In this document: positions 25,474 through 34,289 of the stretch, one piece after another | Position numbering within the stretch: position 1 is the stretch's first letter | Layout of the letters: each line of letters begins with the position of its first letter | NCBI RefSeq assembly: GCF_003480255.1 | Contig: NZ_QUIN01000014.1 | Span: forward strand, 1-56,608 | DNA: 56,608 nucleotides | Source of the DNA: Erysipelatoclostridium sp. AM42-17 | Lineage (GTDB): Bacteria; Bacillota_I; Bacilli_A; Erysipelotrichales; Coprobacillaceae | Direction: 5' to 3' | Position numbers and translations under genes: made by a program | Notes under the pieces: generated by a model | What the model saw: the letters and a program-made list of their open reading frames with translations, nothing else | Told to the model about the DNA's origin: nothing | Databases searched by the model: none

Positions 25474-26220
25474 ATGACAATGAAAAAAGTATTAGGCTGT
25501 ATTCGAAAAGCCGATGAAGAATATTCAATGATTGAAGATGGAGATAAAATATGTGTTGGCGTTTCTGGTGGAAAAGACTCTATGTTATTACTCTATTGTT
25601 TATCTCTATATAGAAAATTTGCATCCGTCAAATTTGATGTCATAGGTGTCCATATTGATATGGGATTTGGTAATATGGATTTTAGTGAGGCTGATCAATT
25701 TTGTAAGAAAAACAATATTGAACTTTATCACGAACCAAGTCAAGTATACGAAATATTGAAAAGAAATCTTACTCATGATGGAAGATTACCTTGTTCATTG
25801 TGTTCAAAATTTAAAAAAGCACTTGTGATTGATGGAGCAAAAAAATATGATTGTAATAAAGTTGCTTTTGCACATCATGGTGATGATGCTGTTGAAACTT
25901 TACTTATGAATATGGTCTATGGAGGTAAAATTGCAACATTTACTCCTAAAATGTATTTAGATCGAACACAAATGAATTTTATAAGACCTCTTATTTATGC
26001 AAATGAAGATGATATCATTGCTGCTGTCAATGAAGCACATGTTCCCATCGTTATTTCTACCTGTCCAGCAGATAAACATACAAAGCGAGAAGAATTCAAA
26101 CAACTTCTTCACTCAATATATAAGACTTATCCACAAGCTAAAACTAATTTATTAACATCTCTATCTAATGAGGAAAATACAATGTTATGGCATAAAGAGC
26201 CAAGAAAAAAAGAAGATTAA
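25474..26220 (+). CDS. TtcA/TilS-superfamily tRNA thiolation protein
   Basis: PP-loop ATPase of the TtcA group, which in E. coli thiolates C32 of tRNA. 248 aa. Motifs: CVGVSGGKDSMLLLY (PP-loop), CSLCSKFKKALV with the CxxC pair that would hold an iron-sulfur cluster, and AFAHHGDDAVETLLMN. TATAAT at 25442-25447 and RBS GGTGA precede the ATG. It is convergent with the PAP2 gene; the two stop codons share TTAA. Many Firmicutes have such TtcA-like proteins without a proven substrate. Confidence 0.85.
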   Translation: MTMKKVLGCIRKADEEYSMIEDGDKICVGVSGGKDSMLLLYCLSLYRKFASVKFDVIGVHIDMGFGNMDFSEADQFCKKNNIELYHEPSQVYEILKRNLTHDGRLPCSLCSKFKKALVIDGAKKYDCNKVAFAHHGDDAVETLLMNMVYGGKIATFTPKMYLDRTQMNFIRPLIYANEDDIIAAVNEAHVPIVISTCPADKHTKREEFKQLLHSIYKTYPQAKTNLLTSLSNEENTMLWHKEPRKKED

Positions 26221-26242
26221 TGCATTGGAATCTTCTTTTTTT
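26205..26242. terminator. Bidirectional terminator between ttcA-like and PAP2 genes
   Basis: Perfect 14-bp stem (26205-26218 with 26229-26242) with A7 on one side and T7 on the other, so it can serve both convergent genes. Both stop codons lie at the base of its loop. Confidence 0.8.
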
Positions 26243-26768
26243 GTGTTTGACTATATTTTTGTATTTGATTGTAAAAACGATAAGCTAACCAACTAGATAA
26301 ATATCCAACAAGCATTCCTCCTAAAATATCACTAGGATAATGGACATATAAATACATACGAGAAATTCCCATTAACAAAGCCAATATCAAAGTTGATGTA
26401 AATAATCTTTTTTGTCTTAAAAGATAACATATTCCTGCAACCGCAAAAGAAATGGCTGTATGTCCCGAAGGAAAAGAATAATCATTAGGTTTAGCAATAA
26501 GTAGATTAATATGAGGATTAAAAACAAAAGGACGTGGTCTAGCAATAAGTGGTTTTAATAAACCGTTACATAAAATTAAATCAATTATAATACTTAATAA
26601 CATCATCAAGCCCAACGTCCTTGTCTTACGATAAATAATAAGAATTGTGGTAAGTCCAATCCATATCAACCCTTTATCCCCTAAGTGTGTTATAAAAACC
26701 ATAATTGTATCCAATAATGGAAATCGTATTTTTTGTATCAAGTTTAAAAACATTAATTCCCCGTTCAT
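26217..26768 (-). CDS. PAP2-family lipid phosphatase
   Basis: Membrane phosphatase likely to dephosphorylate undecaprenyl pyrophosphate or a phospholipid. 183 aa with about five membrane helices and the three PAP2 motifs: KPLIARPRP, PSGH (SFPSGHTAISF) and SRMYLYVHYPSD. I start at the ATG after the DUF368 stop (TAATATG); a GTG 9 nt upstream is also possible. In one operon with a DUF368 carrier-lipid translocase, which supports a role in undecaprenyl-phosphate recycling (inference). Confidence 0.85.
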   Translation of the reverse strand: MNGELMFLNLIQKIRFPLLDTIMVFITHLGDKGLIWIGLTTILIIYRKTRTLGLMMLLSIIIDLILCNGLLKPLIARPRPFVFNPHINLLIAKPNDYSFPSGHTAISFAVAGICYLLRQKRLFTSTLILALLMGISRMYLYVHYPSDILGGMLVGYLSSWLAYRFYNQIQKYSQTQKKKIPMH

Positions 26769-26769
26769 A

Positions 26770-27639
26770 TTATTCACTTCTTTCTTTTATAAATTGCATA
26801 AATAAAACTAACGCTAAACCGATTAAAGCGTAAATAATATGAAAGTGTTGTAAGTCTAATGGTAATTGTTTAACAGCTAATGTTGTAGGTCCCATAATAA
26901 TAGCATAAAAAGAACCTATCATCATTCCTAGCACCATAAATAAAGTCTGCACTTTATATTTTTCTAAACAATATTTAATTAATTTAACAACTGTAAAAAC
27001 ACCAAACAGCACTCCAAAGCCAAAAACAACTAGTGAACCAAATGCAGAAAAATGTAAAGAAATAATTTCTTTAATAGATGTTATAACTGGTATATATGCT
27101 CCAAAAATGAGCAAGATTGTTGAGCCAGAAATACCAGGTAAAAACATAGCTGAAATAGCTAACATTCCCACAATAAATAACTTTAAAAATAAACTCAATG
27201 ATAATTGGGACATCTTCATTTCTTGCATATGAAGATAACTATTAGCAAAAGTAATCAGTGCTACAACAGTTATTCCTAATACACAAAATAAAATTCCCTT
27301 CTTTAATTGTTTAAATGTATCTTTTTCCTCATTGATAATTAAGGGGATTGATCCTAATATAAAACCAATAAACAATGAACTTACTTGATATATTTGTTTT
27401 TCAAACAACGATGATAAAATAATCACTGCAAGCAGCATACCAAAGATCCACCCTACCGCTAATTTAATTAAATAACATATTGCGCTTTTTTTGTGTTCTA
27501 TATTTCCATACAACAAATCATAAATAGATGAAATGAAACGATCATAAAATCCCATTATAAATGCTACCGTACCCCCAGAAACTCCAGGTACACTATCAGC
27601 TAGTGCCATCATAAAGCCATTAAAAGCAATCTTTAACAT
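26770..27639 (-). CDS. DUF368 membrane protein, likely undecaprenyl-phosphate translocase
   Basis: Polytopic protein, 289 aa. It has the two inverted-repeat family signatures DSVPGVSGGTVAFIMGFYD near the N-terminus and LPGISGSTILLIFGAYIPV in the middle. DUF368 proteins (PopT) have been shown to flip undecaprenyl phosphate to the inner leaflet so the carrier can be reused for wall synthesis. The ATG at 27639 has AAGGAGG upstream; the open frame continues 84 nt further without a plausible start signal. It is followed directly by a PAP2 phosphatase gene and preceded by a two-component system. Confidence 0.88.
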   Translation of the reverse strand: MLKIAFNGFMMALADSVPGVSGGTVAFIMGFYDRFISSIYDLLYGNIEHKKSAICYLIKLAVGWIFGMLLAVIILSSLFEKQIYQVSSLFIGFILGSIPLIINEEKDTFKQLKKGILFCVLGITVVALITFANSYLHMQEMKMSQLSLSLFLKLFIVGMLAISAMFLPGISGSTILLIFGAYIPVITSIKEIISLHFSAFGSLVVFGFGVLFGVFTVVKLIKYCLEKYKVQTLFMVLGMMIGSFYAIIMGPTTLAVKQLPLDLQHFHIIYALIGLALVLFMQFIKERSE

Positions 27640-27646
27640 AAATAAA

Positions 27647-27699
27647 ACCTCCTTAACTTTAATTTCATCATAACAATGAATATTAAATAATAAGGAGGT
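27647..27699 (-). promoter_or_regulatory. RBS/anti-RBS hairpin in front of DUF368
   Basis: The RBS region TAAGGAGGT (complement of 27647-27655) is perfectly complementary to ACCTCCTTA (complement of 27691-27699), 35 nt upstream in the same leader. A stem would hide the ribosome binding site. A ligand, protein or upstream translation would be needed to open it. Confidence 0.5.
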
Positions 27700-27729
27700 A
27701 AAATCTAAACATTTTCTAAACAATCATTT

Positions 27730-28434
27730 TTAATTATTCAAACGATATCCTACACCCCAAATTGTTTCTATAATTTGGGGATTTTTATAATCATCTTCTA
27801 TTTTTTCTCTTATTCGATTAATATGAACCATCACCGTTGCACTATCCCCTATATAATCATATCCCCATATTTTTTCAAATAAATCTTCTTTAGCAAAAAC
27901 AATATTAGGATGCATAGCTAAAAATTCTAACAGTTCAAATTCTTTAGGAGGAAGCTTGATTTCATTGTTTTCTTTAAATACACGCCAGCTATCTTGCCTA
28001 ATGGTAATATCCTTCACTTTTATAATTCCATGACTTTGATTTTCATCTTGATGAGATCGTTTTATTCTTTGATATTGACGAATATGAGCATTAACACGAG
28101 CAACCAATTCCGAAGGATCAAACGGCTTCGAAAGATAATCATCAGCTCCCAGACCAAATCCTTTTATTTTATCAGGAATTTCATTTCGCGCTGTAACCAT
28201 GATAATTGGGACTTCGACTTCTTGCCTTATTTCATTACATATTTGATATCCACTTTTACCTGGCAACATTAAATCAAGAATAATGAGATCTACATGATGT
28301 TGACTTAAATATTGTTTTATCTCCAATCCATCATTTAAAACAAATGGATCAAATCCTGAAGCTTTTAAATATGTTTCTTCAATTAATGCAATATCTGCGT
28401 CATCTTCTATAATAAGTATTTTTTTATTATCCAT
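27730..28434 (-). CDS. OmpR-family response regulator
   Basis: 234 aa. The receiver has the acidic pocket EDD (residues 10-12), phospho-acceptor D54 (LIILDLMLPG) and the KPF loop. The C-terminal winged helix has SATVMVHINRIREKI and ETIWGVGYRLN. I chose the second of two in-frame ATGs (6 nt apart). It overlaps the end of its kinase gene. Upstream of DUF368-PAP2 with a 90-nt leader between, so it probably shares a transcript with them. Confidence 0.9.
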   Translation of the reverse strand: MDNKKILIIEDDADIALIEETYLKASGFDPFVLNDGLEIKQYLSQHHVDLIILDLMLPGKSGYQICNEIRQEVEVPIIMVTARNEIPDKIKGFGLGADDYLSKPFDPSELVARVNAHIRQYQRIKRSHQDENQSHGIIKVKDITIRQDSWRVFKENNEIKLPPKEFELLEFLAMHPNIVFAKEDLFEKIWGYDYIGDSATVMVHINRIREKIEDDYKNPQIIETIWGVGYRLNN

Positions 28435-29584
28435 TCCCATCTTCCCTTTCTAACTTAAAGTACATTTTTATACATAAGCCCCTATCATTTGTTGCTTCAA
28501 TGTGTCCATTCATTAATTCCACTAAACTTTTAACGATATATAAACCTAAGCCATGCCCTTCTTTATCATTTCTTGAAGGATCAACACGATAAAATTCTTC
28601 AAATATTTTACTTAATTGATTTGTAGAAACTCCTGTTCCATTGTCACTCAAACATATTTCTACTTCATTTTCACACTTGATTGCTTCTATTTGAATATCA
28701 ACTACATCTTTATCTACATATTTGATGCTATTTTCAATTAAATTGTCTAAAATACGCTGTAATTGCATGCCATCCACATTAATTGTAATTGCATCGACTG
28801 ATTTCAATATGATGTGGACATAATTAGGCAATACCTTTCGTTTAGATAAAACATATTGATTTAGATATTGATTGAGATCTATAAATTGTTTGTTTATAGA
28901 TATATGATTTGTCTTTAGCCTAGATATATAAAATAATTGATCTAACAACAGTTCCATTTCTTCACTTCTAGCATAAGCCATTTGAATAAACTGCATTTTC
29001 TTTTCCGGTGTATCAACAACACCATCAATTAAACATTTCATTGTACCCTTAATAGCCGTTAATGGTGTTCTTAAATCATGAGAAATTCCCGCAATCATGT
29101 CATCTCTGCTTTTTTCATATTTTTGATTTTTTAAATAAGATTCTAATAAATCACTTTGCATTTCATTAAACGTCTGAATGACTTCTTTAAATTCTTCATC
29201 ACCATCATATTCAATAGGTTTTGTTAAATCATTCATTTTAATTCTAGATGTTGCTTCTGTTAAATAATTTAATGGTGTCATAATCGTTTTAGAAAGATGA
29301 TATGTAAATAACTGGCTTATTATAAATAATATAAAGATACAAACTAATCCATCTATAACAAATAAAAAAAGAAACTTATTACTATGAAGAGTAAGAAACT
29401 CTACAAAATCTTCTATTCCCTTTGTCATCATAATCTGTTTTGCAGAAAGAATTAAATCTGATTCCATCATTTTAATATAAAATTTTAAAAACAAAATATT
29501 AACTACAAAAAAAGAAATTAAAGTAAGTAATACCATCATTGTATTAGAAATAAATATTCTTTTTTTTACTGACATTGCTTTCAT
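28427..29584 (-). CDS. Sensor histidine kinase
   Basis: 385 aa with two membrane helices (about 10-32 and 68-92) around a short extracytoplasmic loop of only about 35 residues, a HAMP linker, HisKA motif ISHDLRTPLTAI with H169, and an ATPase domain with DNLIENSIKYV, DNGTGV and GHGLGLYIV. A short sensor loop is typical of kinases that sense at or in the membrane, for example envelope-stress or antibiotic sensors. The start at 29584 is the ATG best placed behind GGTGGT. First gene of HK-RR-DUF368-PAP2. Confidence 0.9.
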   Translation of the reverse strand: MKAMSVKKRIFISNTMMVLLTLISFFVVNILFLKFYIKMMESDLILSAKQIMMTKGIEDFVEFLTLHSNKFLFLFVIDGLVCIFILFIISQLFTYHLSKTIMTPLNYLTEATSRIKMNDLTKPIEYDGDEEFKEVIQTFNEMQSDLLESYLKNQKYEKSRDDMIAGISHDLRTPLTAIKGTMKCLIDGVVDTPEKKMQFIQMAYARSEEMELLLDQLFYISRLKTNHISINKQFIDLNQYLNQYVLSKRKVLPNYVHIILKSVDAITINVDGMQLQRILDNLIENSIKYVDKDVVDIQIEAIKCENEVEICLSDNGTGVSTNQLSKIFEEFYRVDPSRNDKEGHGLGLYIVKSLVELMNGHIEATNDRGLCIKMYFKLEREDGNG

Positions 29585-29618
29585 TAAAACCACCACCTAC
29601 AATCCATTGTATAAATCA

Positions 29619-29653
29619 AAAATAAAAAGTAAAGTTATAACCATAACTTTACT
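29619..29653 (-). terminator. tyrS terminator
   Basis: Perfect 11-bp stem AGTAAAGTTAT/ATAACTTTACT (29628-29638 with 29643-29653), 4-nt loop, then a T-rich run. Confidence 0.85.
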
Positions 29654-29664
29654 TATTCTTTACA

Positions 29665-30897
29665 TTAATCAATATGTTTTAAAACAAAATATCTTTTCTT
29701 ACCTCTTCGAATAACTGTTGCTTCATTACCAAAAGCATTTTCTCTTGAGACAACAAATTCAATATCTTTAATTTTTTCACCATTAATTAAAACTGATCCA
29801 CCATTAACAAATTCCCTTGCTTCTCTTTTAGATTTAGCTGCGCCAACTAAAATCAAGGCATCTAAAATATTAAGTTGATTTTCTTTAGTTTCTACTGTAG
29901 GAACACCTTCAAAAGCAGCCTTTACTTGACTTAGTGTTAAATTTTGAATTTGTCCTGAAAATAATGTTTGTGAAACTTGTAATGCTTCTTGGTAAGCTTC
30001 TTCCCCATGAATAAAAGTAATGACTTCTCTAGCTAAAGCTTTATGTGCTTCACGTAAATGAGGTTGTATTTTATTTTTTTCCTCTAATTCATTAATTTCA
30101 TCAGGTGTCAAGAAAGTTAAGAATTTTAAATAATCTATTACTTTATCATCTTCTGAATTAATAAAGAATTGATACATTTCATATGGTGATGTTTTTTCTC
30201 GATCTAACCAAATAGCTTTTCCATTTGTTTTACCAAATTTTGTACCATCGCTTTTAGTTAAAAGAGGCATTGTAAATCCATAAGCTTCTTTCCCTGTTTT
30301 TTTACGAATAAGTTCAATTCCTGCAGTAATGTTTCCCCATTGATCTTGTCCAGCAACTTGCATTTGACAATCTTTATTTTCATGTAACCAATAAAAATCC
30401 ATTGCTTGCATAATCATATAAGAGAACTCAGTATAAGTAATTCCTAAATCTAATCTTCTTCTTACAATATCTTTATTTAACATATAATTGACATTGAAGT
30501 ATTTTCCATAATCTCTTAAAAAATCAATAAAGTTTAAATCTTTTGACCAATCATAGTTATTAACAACTTCAAATCCAAATATATCTTGTGCTTGTTTTTT
30601 TAAACAATCAAAATTATGTTGAACTTGTTCTTTAGTAATCATTGGTCGTTCAGTATCAGGTTTTGGATCACCAATTAATCCAGTCGCACCACCAACTAAT
30701 AATATTGGATTATGACCTGCATCTTTTAATCTTTTACTAATTAAAAATGACGAGAAATGACCAATATGTAAACTGTCACCTGTAGGATCAGTTCCAATAT
30801 AAAAAGTCATGCCACCTTTATTCAATTTTTCTTTTAATTCTGGAGAACTTTCATCTTTGATTAATCCTCTCCATACTAATTCTTCATAAATTCCCAT
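29665..30897 (-). CDS. tyrS: Tyrosyl-tRNA synthetase
   Basis: Charges tRNA-Tyr. 410 aa. Class I motifs: HIGH (DSLHIGHFSS) and the KMSKS equivalent KFGKTNG. A C-terminal S4-like RNA-binding domain (about 345-410) has ALILVGAAKSKREAREFV. The ATG at 30897 gives the family start MGIYEELVWRGLI and has GGAGGAAATT in front; the frame upstream runs into the T-box terminator. Expression is controlled by a Tyr T-box leader. Confidence 0.96.
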   Translation of the reverse strand: MGIYEELVWRGLIKDESSPELKEKLNKGGMTFYIGTDPTGDSLHIGHFSSFLISKRLKDAGHNPILLVGGATGLIGDPKPDTERPMITKEQVQHNFDCLKKQAQDIFGFEVVNNYDWSKDLNFIDFLRDYGKYFNVNYMLNKDIVRRRLDLGITYTEFSYMIMQAMDFYWLHENKDCQMQVAGQDQWGNITAGIELIRKKTGKEAYGFTMPLLTKSDGTKFGKTNGKAIWLDREKTSPYEMYQFFINSEDDKVIDYLKFLTFLTPDEINELEEKNKIQPHLREAHKALAREVITFIHGEEAYQEALQVSQTLFSGQIQNLTLSQVKAAFEGVPTVETKENQLNILDALILVGAAKSKREAREFVNGGSVLINGEKIKDIEFVVSRENAFGNEATVIRRGKKRYFVLKHID

Positions 30898-30911
30898 AAT
30901 TTCCTCCATTA

Positions 30912-31127
30912 AAATAAAAAAAGAATTCATCAAAGGACGAATTCTCGCGGTACCACCTTTATTTATGTATTATTACATACTCTCCTATTTTGATAACGAT
31001 GTTTCCACCGTCTAAGCTTTTCACTTAGAAGCTCCAGAGTGTATTCATTATATCTATTGATCTATTTTCACCAACCATAGACTCTCTAAACAAATCAATA
31101 TAACTACTTGTCTCTTTCATTGCTGTA
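30912..31127 (-). promoter_or_regulatory. T-box riboswitch (Tyr) of tyrS
   Basis: The T-box core AAAGGTGGTACCGCG is at 30946-30960, followed by a terminator stem AGAATTC/GAATTCT and a T run. The upstream stem I region has GGTTGGTGAAAATAG. The specifier codon UAC (31043-31041) is followed by ACTCTGGAG. Uncharged tRNA-Tyr should pair with UAC and favour the antiterminator. Confidence 0.92.
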
Positions 31128-31132
31128 ATCTA

Positions 31133-31161
31133 ATCATAAAAAATTTTATTAATAAAGTCAA
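31133..31161 (-). promoter_or_regulatory. tyrS T-box promoter
   Basis: -35 TTGACT (31156-31161), 17-bp spacer, -10 TATGAT (31133-31138), just downstream of the CLC gene stop. Confidence 0.65.
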
Positions 31162-31166
31162 CCTTC

Positions 31167-32417
31167 TCAACTCGCATTTTTATTAATAAACGAAGGTGAT
31201 GTTTTTGAATACACAATTTTTTGTGCTTGATATAAACTAAAATAGCCCGATAAAACATAGCCAAAAGCAACAACGATAGCAAATGGAACAAAGTTTAAAC
31301 CACCAAACATTTCAATACCTAGCGCTAAACTTGTAACTGGACAGTTTACAACACAGCAAAACATCGAAACCAATCCTAATGATGCGCCAATATGAGGATC
31401 AATACCAATAATCATACCTATTGTATATCCAAGTGTCGCTCCAATAAAGAAAGTAGGAACAATTTCTCCTCCTTTAAATCCGCAGCCAATTGTAACCGCC
31501 GTAAAAATAGCCTTTAAAATAAAGTCATAATAATGAACGTTTTTTGTCATAGCATTTTCAACAATGTTCATTCCTGCACCCAAATAATCATGTCCAAAAA
31601 AGAAAACTAAAACTAATAAAATAAGTGATCCAACACATACTCTAAGATAAGCATTTTCAATCCATTTTTTAAACAACTTATGTCCATAATGCATCATAAT
31701 AATGAAAATAATAGAAAAAAGTGCAATAAAAAACGAAAAAAACAATAACTTAAAAAAGCTCATCACATTGATATGAAGTAGTTTACTTATCTTAAACGAC
31801 TCAGGATGACACCCAAAATAACGTGCCACCCCAGCAGCTATCAAACTACTGCACAAGCAAGGTACAAATGCAGCATAATAAAATATTCCAACACTGACTA
31901 CTTCCATAGCAAATAAAGTTGCTGTAATAGGCATTCCAAATAATGCAGAGAAAACCGCTGACATACCACACATAATTAATATCGACATTTGTTTTTGATC
32001 AGCATGTATCATTTTTCCAAATGCAGTAGCAAGAGAGCCACCAATTTGTAAAGCAGCTCCTTCTCGTCCACTAGAACCACCAACCAAATGAGTAATCACT
32101 GTCGCTAAAAAAATAGCCGGTGCCAACAAAACAGGAACTTTATCTTGTTGACGAATAGATTTAATAATCGTATTTGTTCCAGGCTCGCATGCTAGATGAA
32201 CACTGCGATATAAATACACAATCAAAATACCACCAAGTGGTAATAAATAAACAATCCATGCATTATCATTTCGAAATTCAGTTACATAATTAACCGACAA
32301 GCAAAAAGCCGCACCAACAACACCACATATTCCACCAAGAATAACAGCAACAAACAAACATCGTGTAATAAAAGACAAATTTTCTTTTAAGTCAGATAAA
32401 AATTGTTCTAAAAACAT
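31167..32417 (-). CDS. CLC-family anion transporter
   Basis: Polytopic CLC protein, 416 aa. The gating-glutamate motif is GSSGREGAALQIG, and the usual GxFxP segment is replaced by GFKGGEIVPTFFIGATLG. The Glu of GREG indicates a proton-coupled antiporter. The GGExxP form and GREGxxxQ resemble the fluoride/proton CLC-F branch as I remember it, not classical chloride CLCs; this is tentative. No fluoride riboswitch is present upstream. It lies just after the ccpA terminator, with no clear promoter. Confidence 0.85.
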   Translation of the reverse strand: MFLEQFLSDLKENLSFITRCLFVAVILGGICGVVGAAFCLSVNYVTEFRNDNAWIVYLLPLGGILIVYLYRSVHLACEPGTNTIIKSIRQQDKVPVLLAPAIFLATVITHLVGGSSGREGAALQIGGSLATAFGKMIHADQKQMSILIMCGMSAVFSALFGMPITATLFAMEVVSVGIFYYAAFVPCLCSSLIAAGVARYFGCHPESFKISKLLHINVMSFFKLLFFSFFIALFSIIFIIMMHYGHKLFKKWIENAYLRVCVGSLILLVLVFFFGHDYLGAGMNIVENAMTKNVHYYDFILKAIFTAVTIGCGFKGGEIVPTFFIGATLGYTIGMIIGIDPHIGASLGLVSMFCCVVNCPVTSLALGIEMFGGLNFVPFAIVVAFGYVLSGYFSLYQAQKIVYSKTSPSFINKNAS

Positions 32418-32433
32418 AATTTCCCCCTTATGT

Positions 32434-32459
32434 AAAAAACTTCTAAAAAATTAGAAGTT
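32434..32459 (-). terminator. ccpA terminator
   Basis: 9-bp stem AACTTCTAA/TTAGAAGTT (32438-32446 with 32451-32459), 4-nt loop, T6 on the minus strand. The ccpA stop is inside the stem. Confidence 0.75.
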
Positions 32460-33461
32460 CTTTGTCGTATTTCTTGGAATTCGCATATATGTAACAGGTA
32501 CTTCTTTAGTATCAATTTCCTCATCATTTAAAATTTTAGTAAGTAATCTAACTGCTAATGCACCCATATCATAAACAGGAACATGAACAGAAGATAATGA
32601 AGGTCGACACATTGAAGCATAACTTGTATTCATGAGACCAATGACTTCCATATCATCAGGTATCATAATGTGATTATCAATTGCTGCATTAACAACAGCA
32701 ACTGCTTCTTTATCGTATCCGCAAAATACTAAATCGTGTTTATGATTTTTGAAATATTCTAAAAATTGAGGATAACTTTTTTCATAATGAGTTGAAACTT
32801 TCATAACTTGCTTATCAAAATCAAATTGTAAATTATGTTTTTGATAGGCTTTTTCAATACCCATTATTAAATCATCGGATTTAATTAAATTTTGTTTAGG
32901 ATTAACAAATAAAATATCATTTTTACCTTTTTCTAAATACCGATCAATAATTTCATAAGCAATTTGTTTAGCGTTAACATATATTGATCCTAAGTAGTCA
33001 TTTGATGCTTGTGTACCAATAACAACAGTAGGAATTTTATATTTAGCCATGATATCAATTTCTTCTTGTAATTGATCATTGTTAAACAAAATAACACCAT
33101 CCACTCTTGATTTAACAATCTTTTCAGTTACTTCTTTAACAGCATTTTCATCTCCTAAATCGTCAGTCGTATACATGTTAATATTATAATCTAAATGACG
33201 TCCTGTATCACCGATACCACCAATCATATCTTTAACATGGGCAAATAAAGATTGCGGAAAGACAATCGCAATGGAAGTCGTTTTACTTGTTGCAAGTCCA
33301 CGAGCCACTTCATTAGGTTTAAAATCTAGTTTTTCAATGACATCAAGTACTTTTTGTTTTGTTTTTTCACGAACAACAGATGATCCATTAATAACACGAG
33401 AAACAGTAGCAAGAGAGACCCCTGCCTCTCTTGCTACGTCATAAATAGTGACTTTTTTCAT
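32451..33461 (-). CDS. ccpA: LacI-family catabolite control protein A-like regulator
   Basis: Carbon catabolite regulator that binds cre boxes, with HPr-Ser-P as corepressor. 336 aa. The N-terminal helix-turn-helix VTIYDVAREAGVSLATVSRV and the NEVARGLATSKTTSIAIV linker match CcpA closely; a periplasmic-binding-like effector domain follows. It overlaps the ytxH stop (TAATG). The order murC-ytxG-ytxH-ccpA matches B. subtilis except for genes missing between. The perfect cre in front of ackA supports the assignment. Another LacI family role cannot be excluded. Confidence 0.85.
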   Translation of the reverse strand: MKKVTIYDVAREAGVSLATVSRVINGSSVVREKTKQKVLDVIEKLDFKPNEVARGLATSKTTSIAIVFPQSLFAHVKDMIGGIGDTGRHLDYNINMYTTDDLGDENAVKEVTEKIVKSRVDGVILFNNDQLQEEIDIMAKYKIPTVVIGTQASNDYLGSIYVNAKQIAYEIIDRYLEKGKNDILFVNPKQNLIKSDDLIMGIEKAYQKHNLQFDFDKQVMKVSTHYEKSYPQFLEYFKNHKHDLVFCGYDKEAVAVVNAAIDNHIMIPDDMEVIGLMNTSYASMCRPSLSSVHVPVYDMGALAVRLLTKILNDEEIDTKEVPVTYMRIPRNTTKNF

Positions 33462-33940
33462 TAATCTTTTAAATCATCTAAGATAACATCAATTTCATCT
33501 TCAATGTTATCAATTCCTTCTTCAATTGCTTCAGAAAAATCATCTAAATCTTGTTCTTGAATTTTTGTTTTAACATCATTAACTGTAGTGCTAATTTGTT
33601 CACCAACTTTTGTTAAAGTATCTTTAACTGTTGCGTATTGTTCACTTTCTTGAGCTTTTTTTGCTAATTCATCTAATTTTGTTTTTAATTCATCTAGTTT
33701 TTCTTTAGTTGTATCTTTAAACTCATCTACATCAAATTCATCAATTGCTAATTTAATATCGTCAATTGTTTTATTAATTAATTCTTGATATTCTTCTTTT
33801 GACATATTTTTAGCTGTATTATAAGTTTCTTGCCCTTTTTCTTTAAGAGTCTTTCTTAGTTCACTCCCTTTTTTTGGAGCAAATAACATTCCAGCAACCG
33901 CACCTATACCTAGGGTTGCGATAAATCTACCTAATTTCAT
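33461..33940 (-). CDS. ytxH: YtxH-family protein
   Basis: 159 aa with a short N-terminal hydrophobic stretch typical of YtxH (RFIATLGIGAVAGMLFAPKKGSELR). The rest is highly charged and helical, rich in K, D and E, suggesting coiled coils. YtxH is a general-stress-associated protein of unknown biochemical role in B. subtilis. Coupled to ccpA downstream and 18 nt after ytxG. Confidence 0.85.
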   Translation of the reverse strand: MKLGRFIATLGIGAVAGMLFAPKKGSELRKTLKEKGQETYNTAKNMSKEEYQELINKTIDDIKLAIDEFDVDEFKDTTKEKLDELKTKLDELAKKAQESEQYATVKDTLTKVGEQISTTVNDVKTKIQEQDLDDFSEAIEEGIDNIEDEIDVILDDLKD

Positions 33941-33958
33941 AATACCTCACCTTTCTTT

Positions 33959-34243
33959 TTATTTTTTTACAAAGCGTAAAATTGTTTTAATTGGATTAAA
34001 TTTAGGTCTGTTAGGATCAAAGAACTTTGCTACTGTTTCTACAGGAGCATTAAGAAGATCTAATTTATAATTAACATCATCTAATATTTTATCTACCCTT
34101 TTTAACGTATCTTGAGCCATTTCAACAGTTTCCCCAGCTTGTTTTACTGTCACTGACGTTCTAAGTAATAAAATACCAAGACCAACCAATGCAAATGCAC
34201 CTGATAAAATCAATACACAGTAACATATATCCATTGCACTCAT
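33959..34243 (-). CDS. DUF948-family membrane protein (YtxG-like)
   Basis: 94 aa. One N-terminal membrane helix (about 6-28, YCVLILSGAFALVGLGILLL) followed by a helical segment TVKQAGETVEMAQDTLKRVDKILDD typical of DUF948. It lies between murC and ytxH, as ytxG does in B. subtilis. Function unknown; stress-linked in Bacillus. Confidence 0.8.
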   Translation of the reverse strand: MSAMDICYCVLILSGAFALVGLGILLLRTSVTVKQAGETVEMAQDTLKRVDKILDDVNYKLDLLNAPVETVAKFFDPNRPKFNPIKTILRFVKK

Positions 34244-34289
34244 AACAACACCTCAACTTTCTTATAAATTATACCATATTATTATTATT

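Noticed and set aside
32418..32450. Fluoride riboswitch in front of the CLC gene
   Set aside because: The 33 bases upstream hold only the ccpA terminator and an RBS; no crcB-type motif is present.
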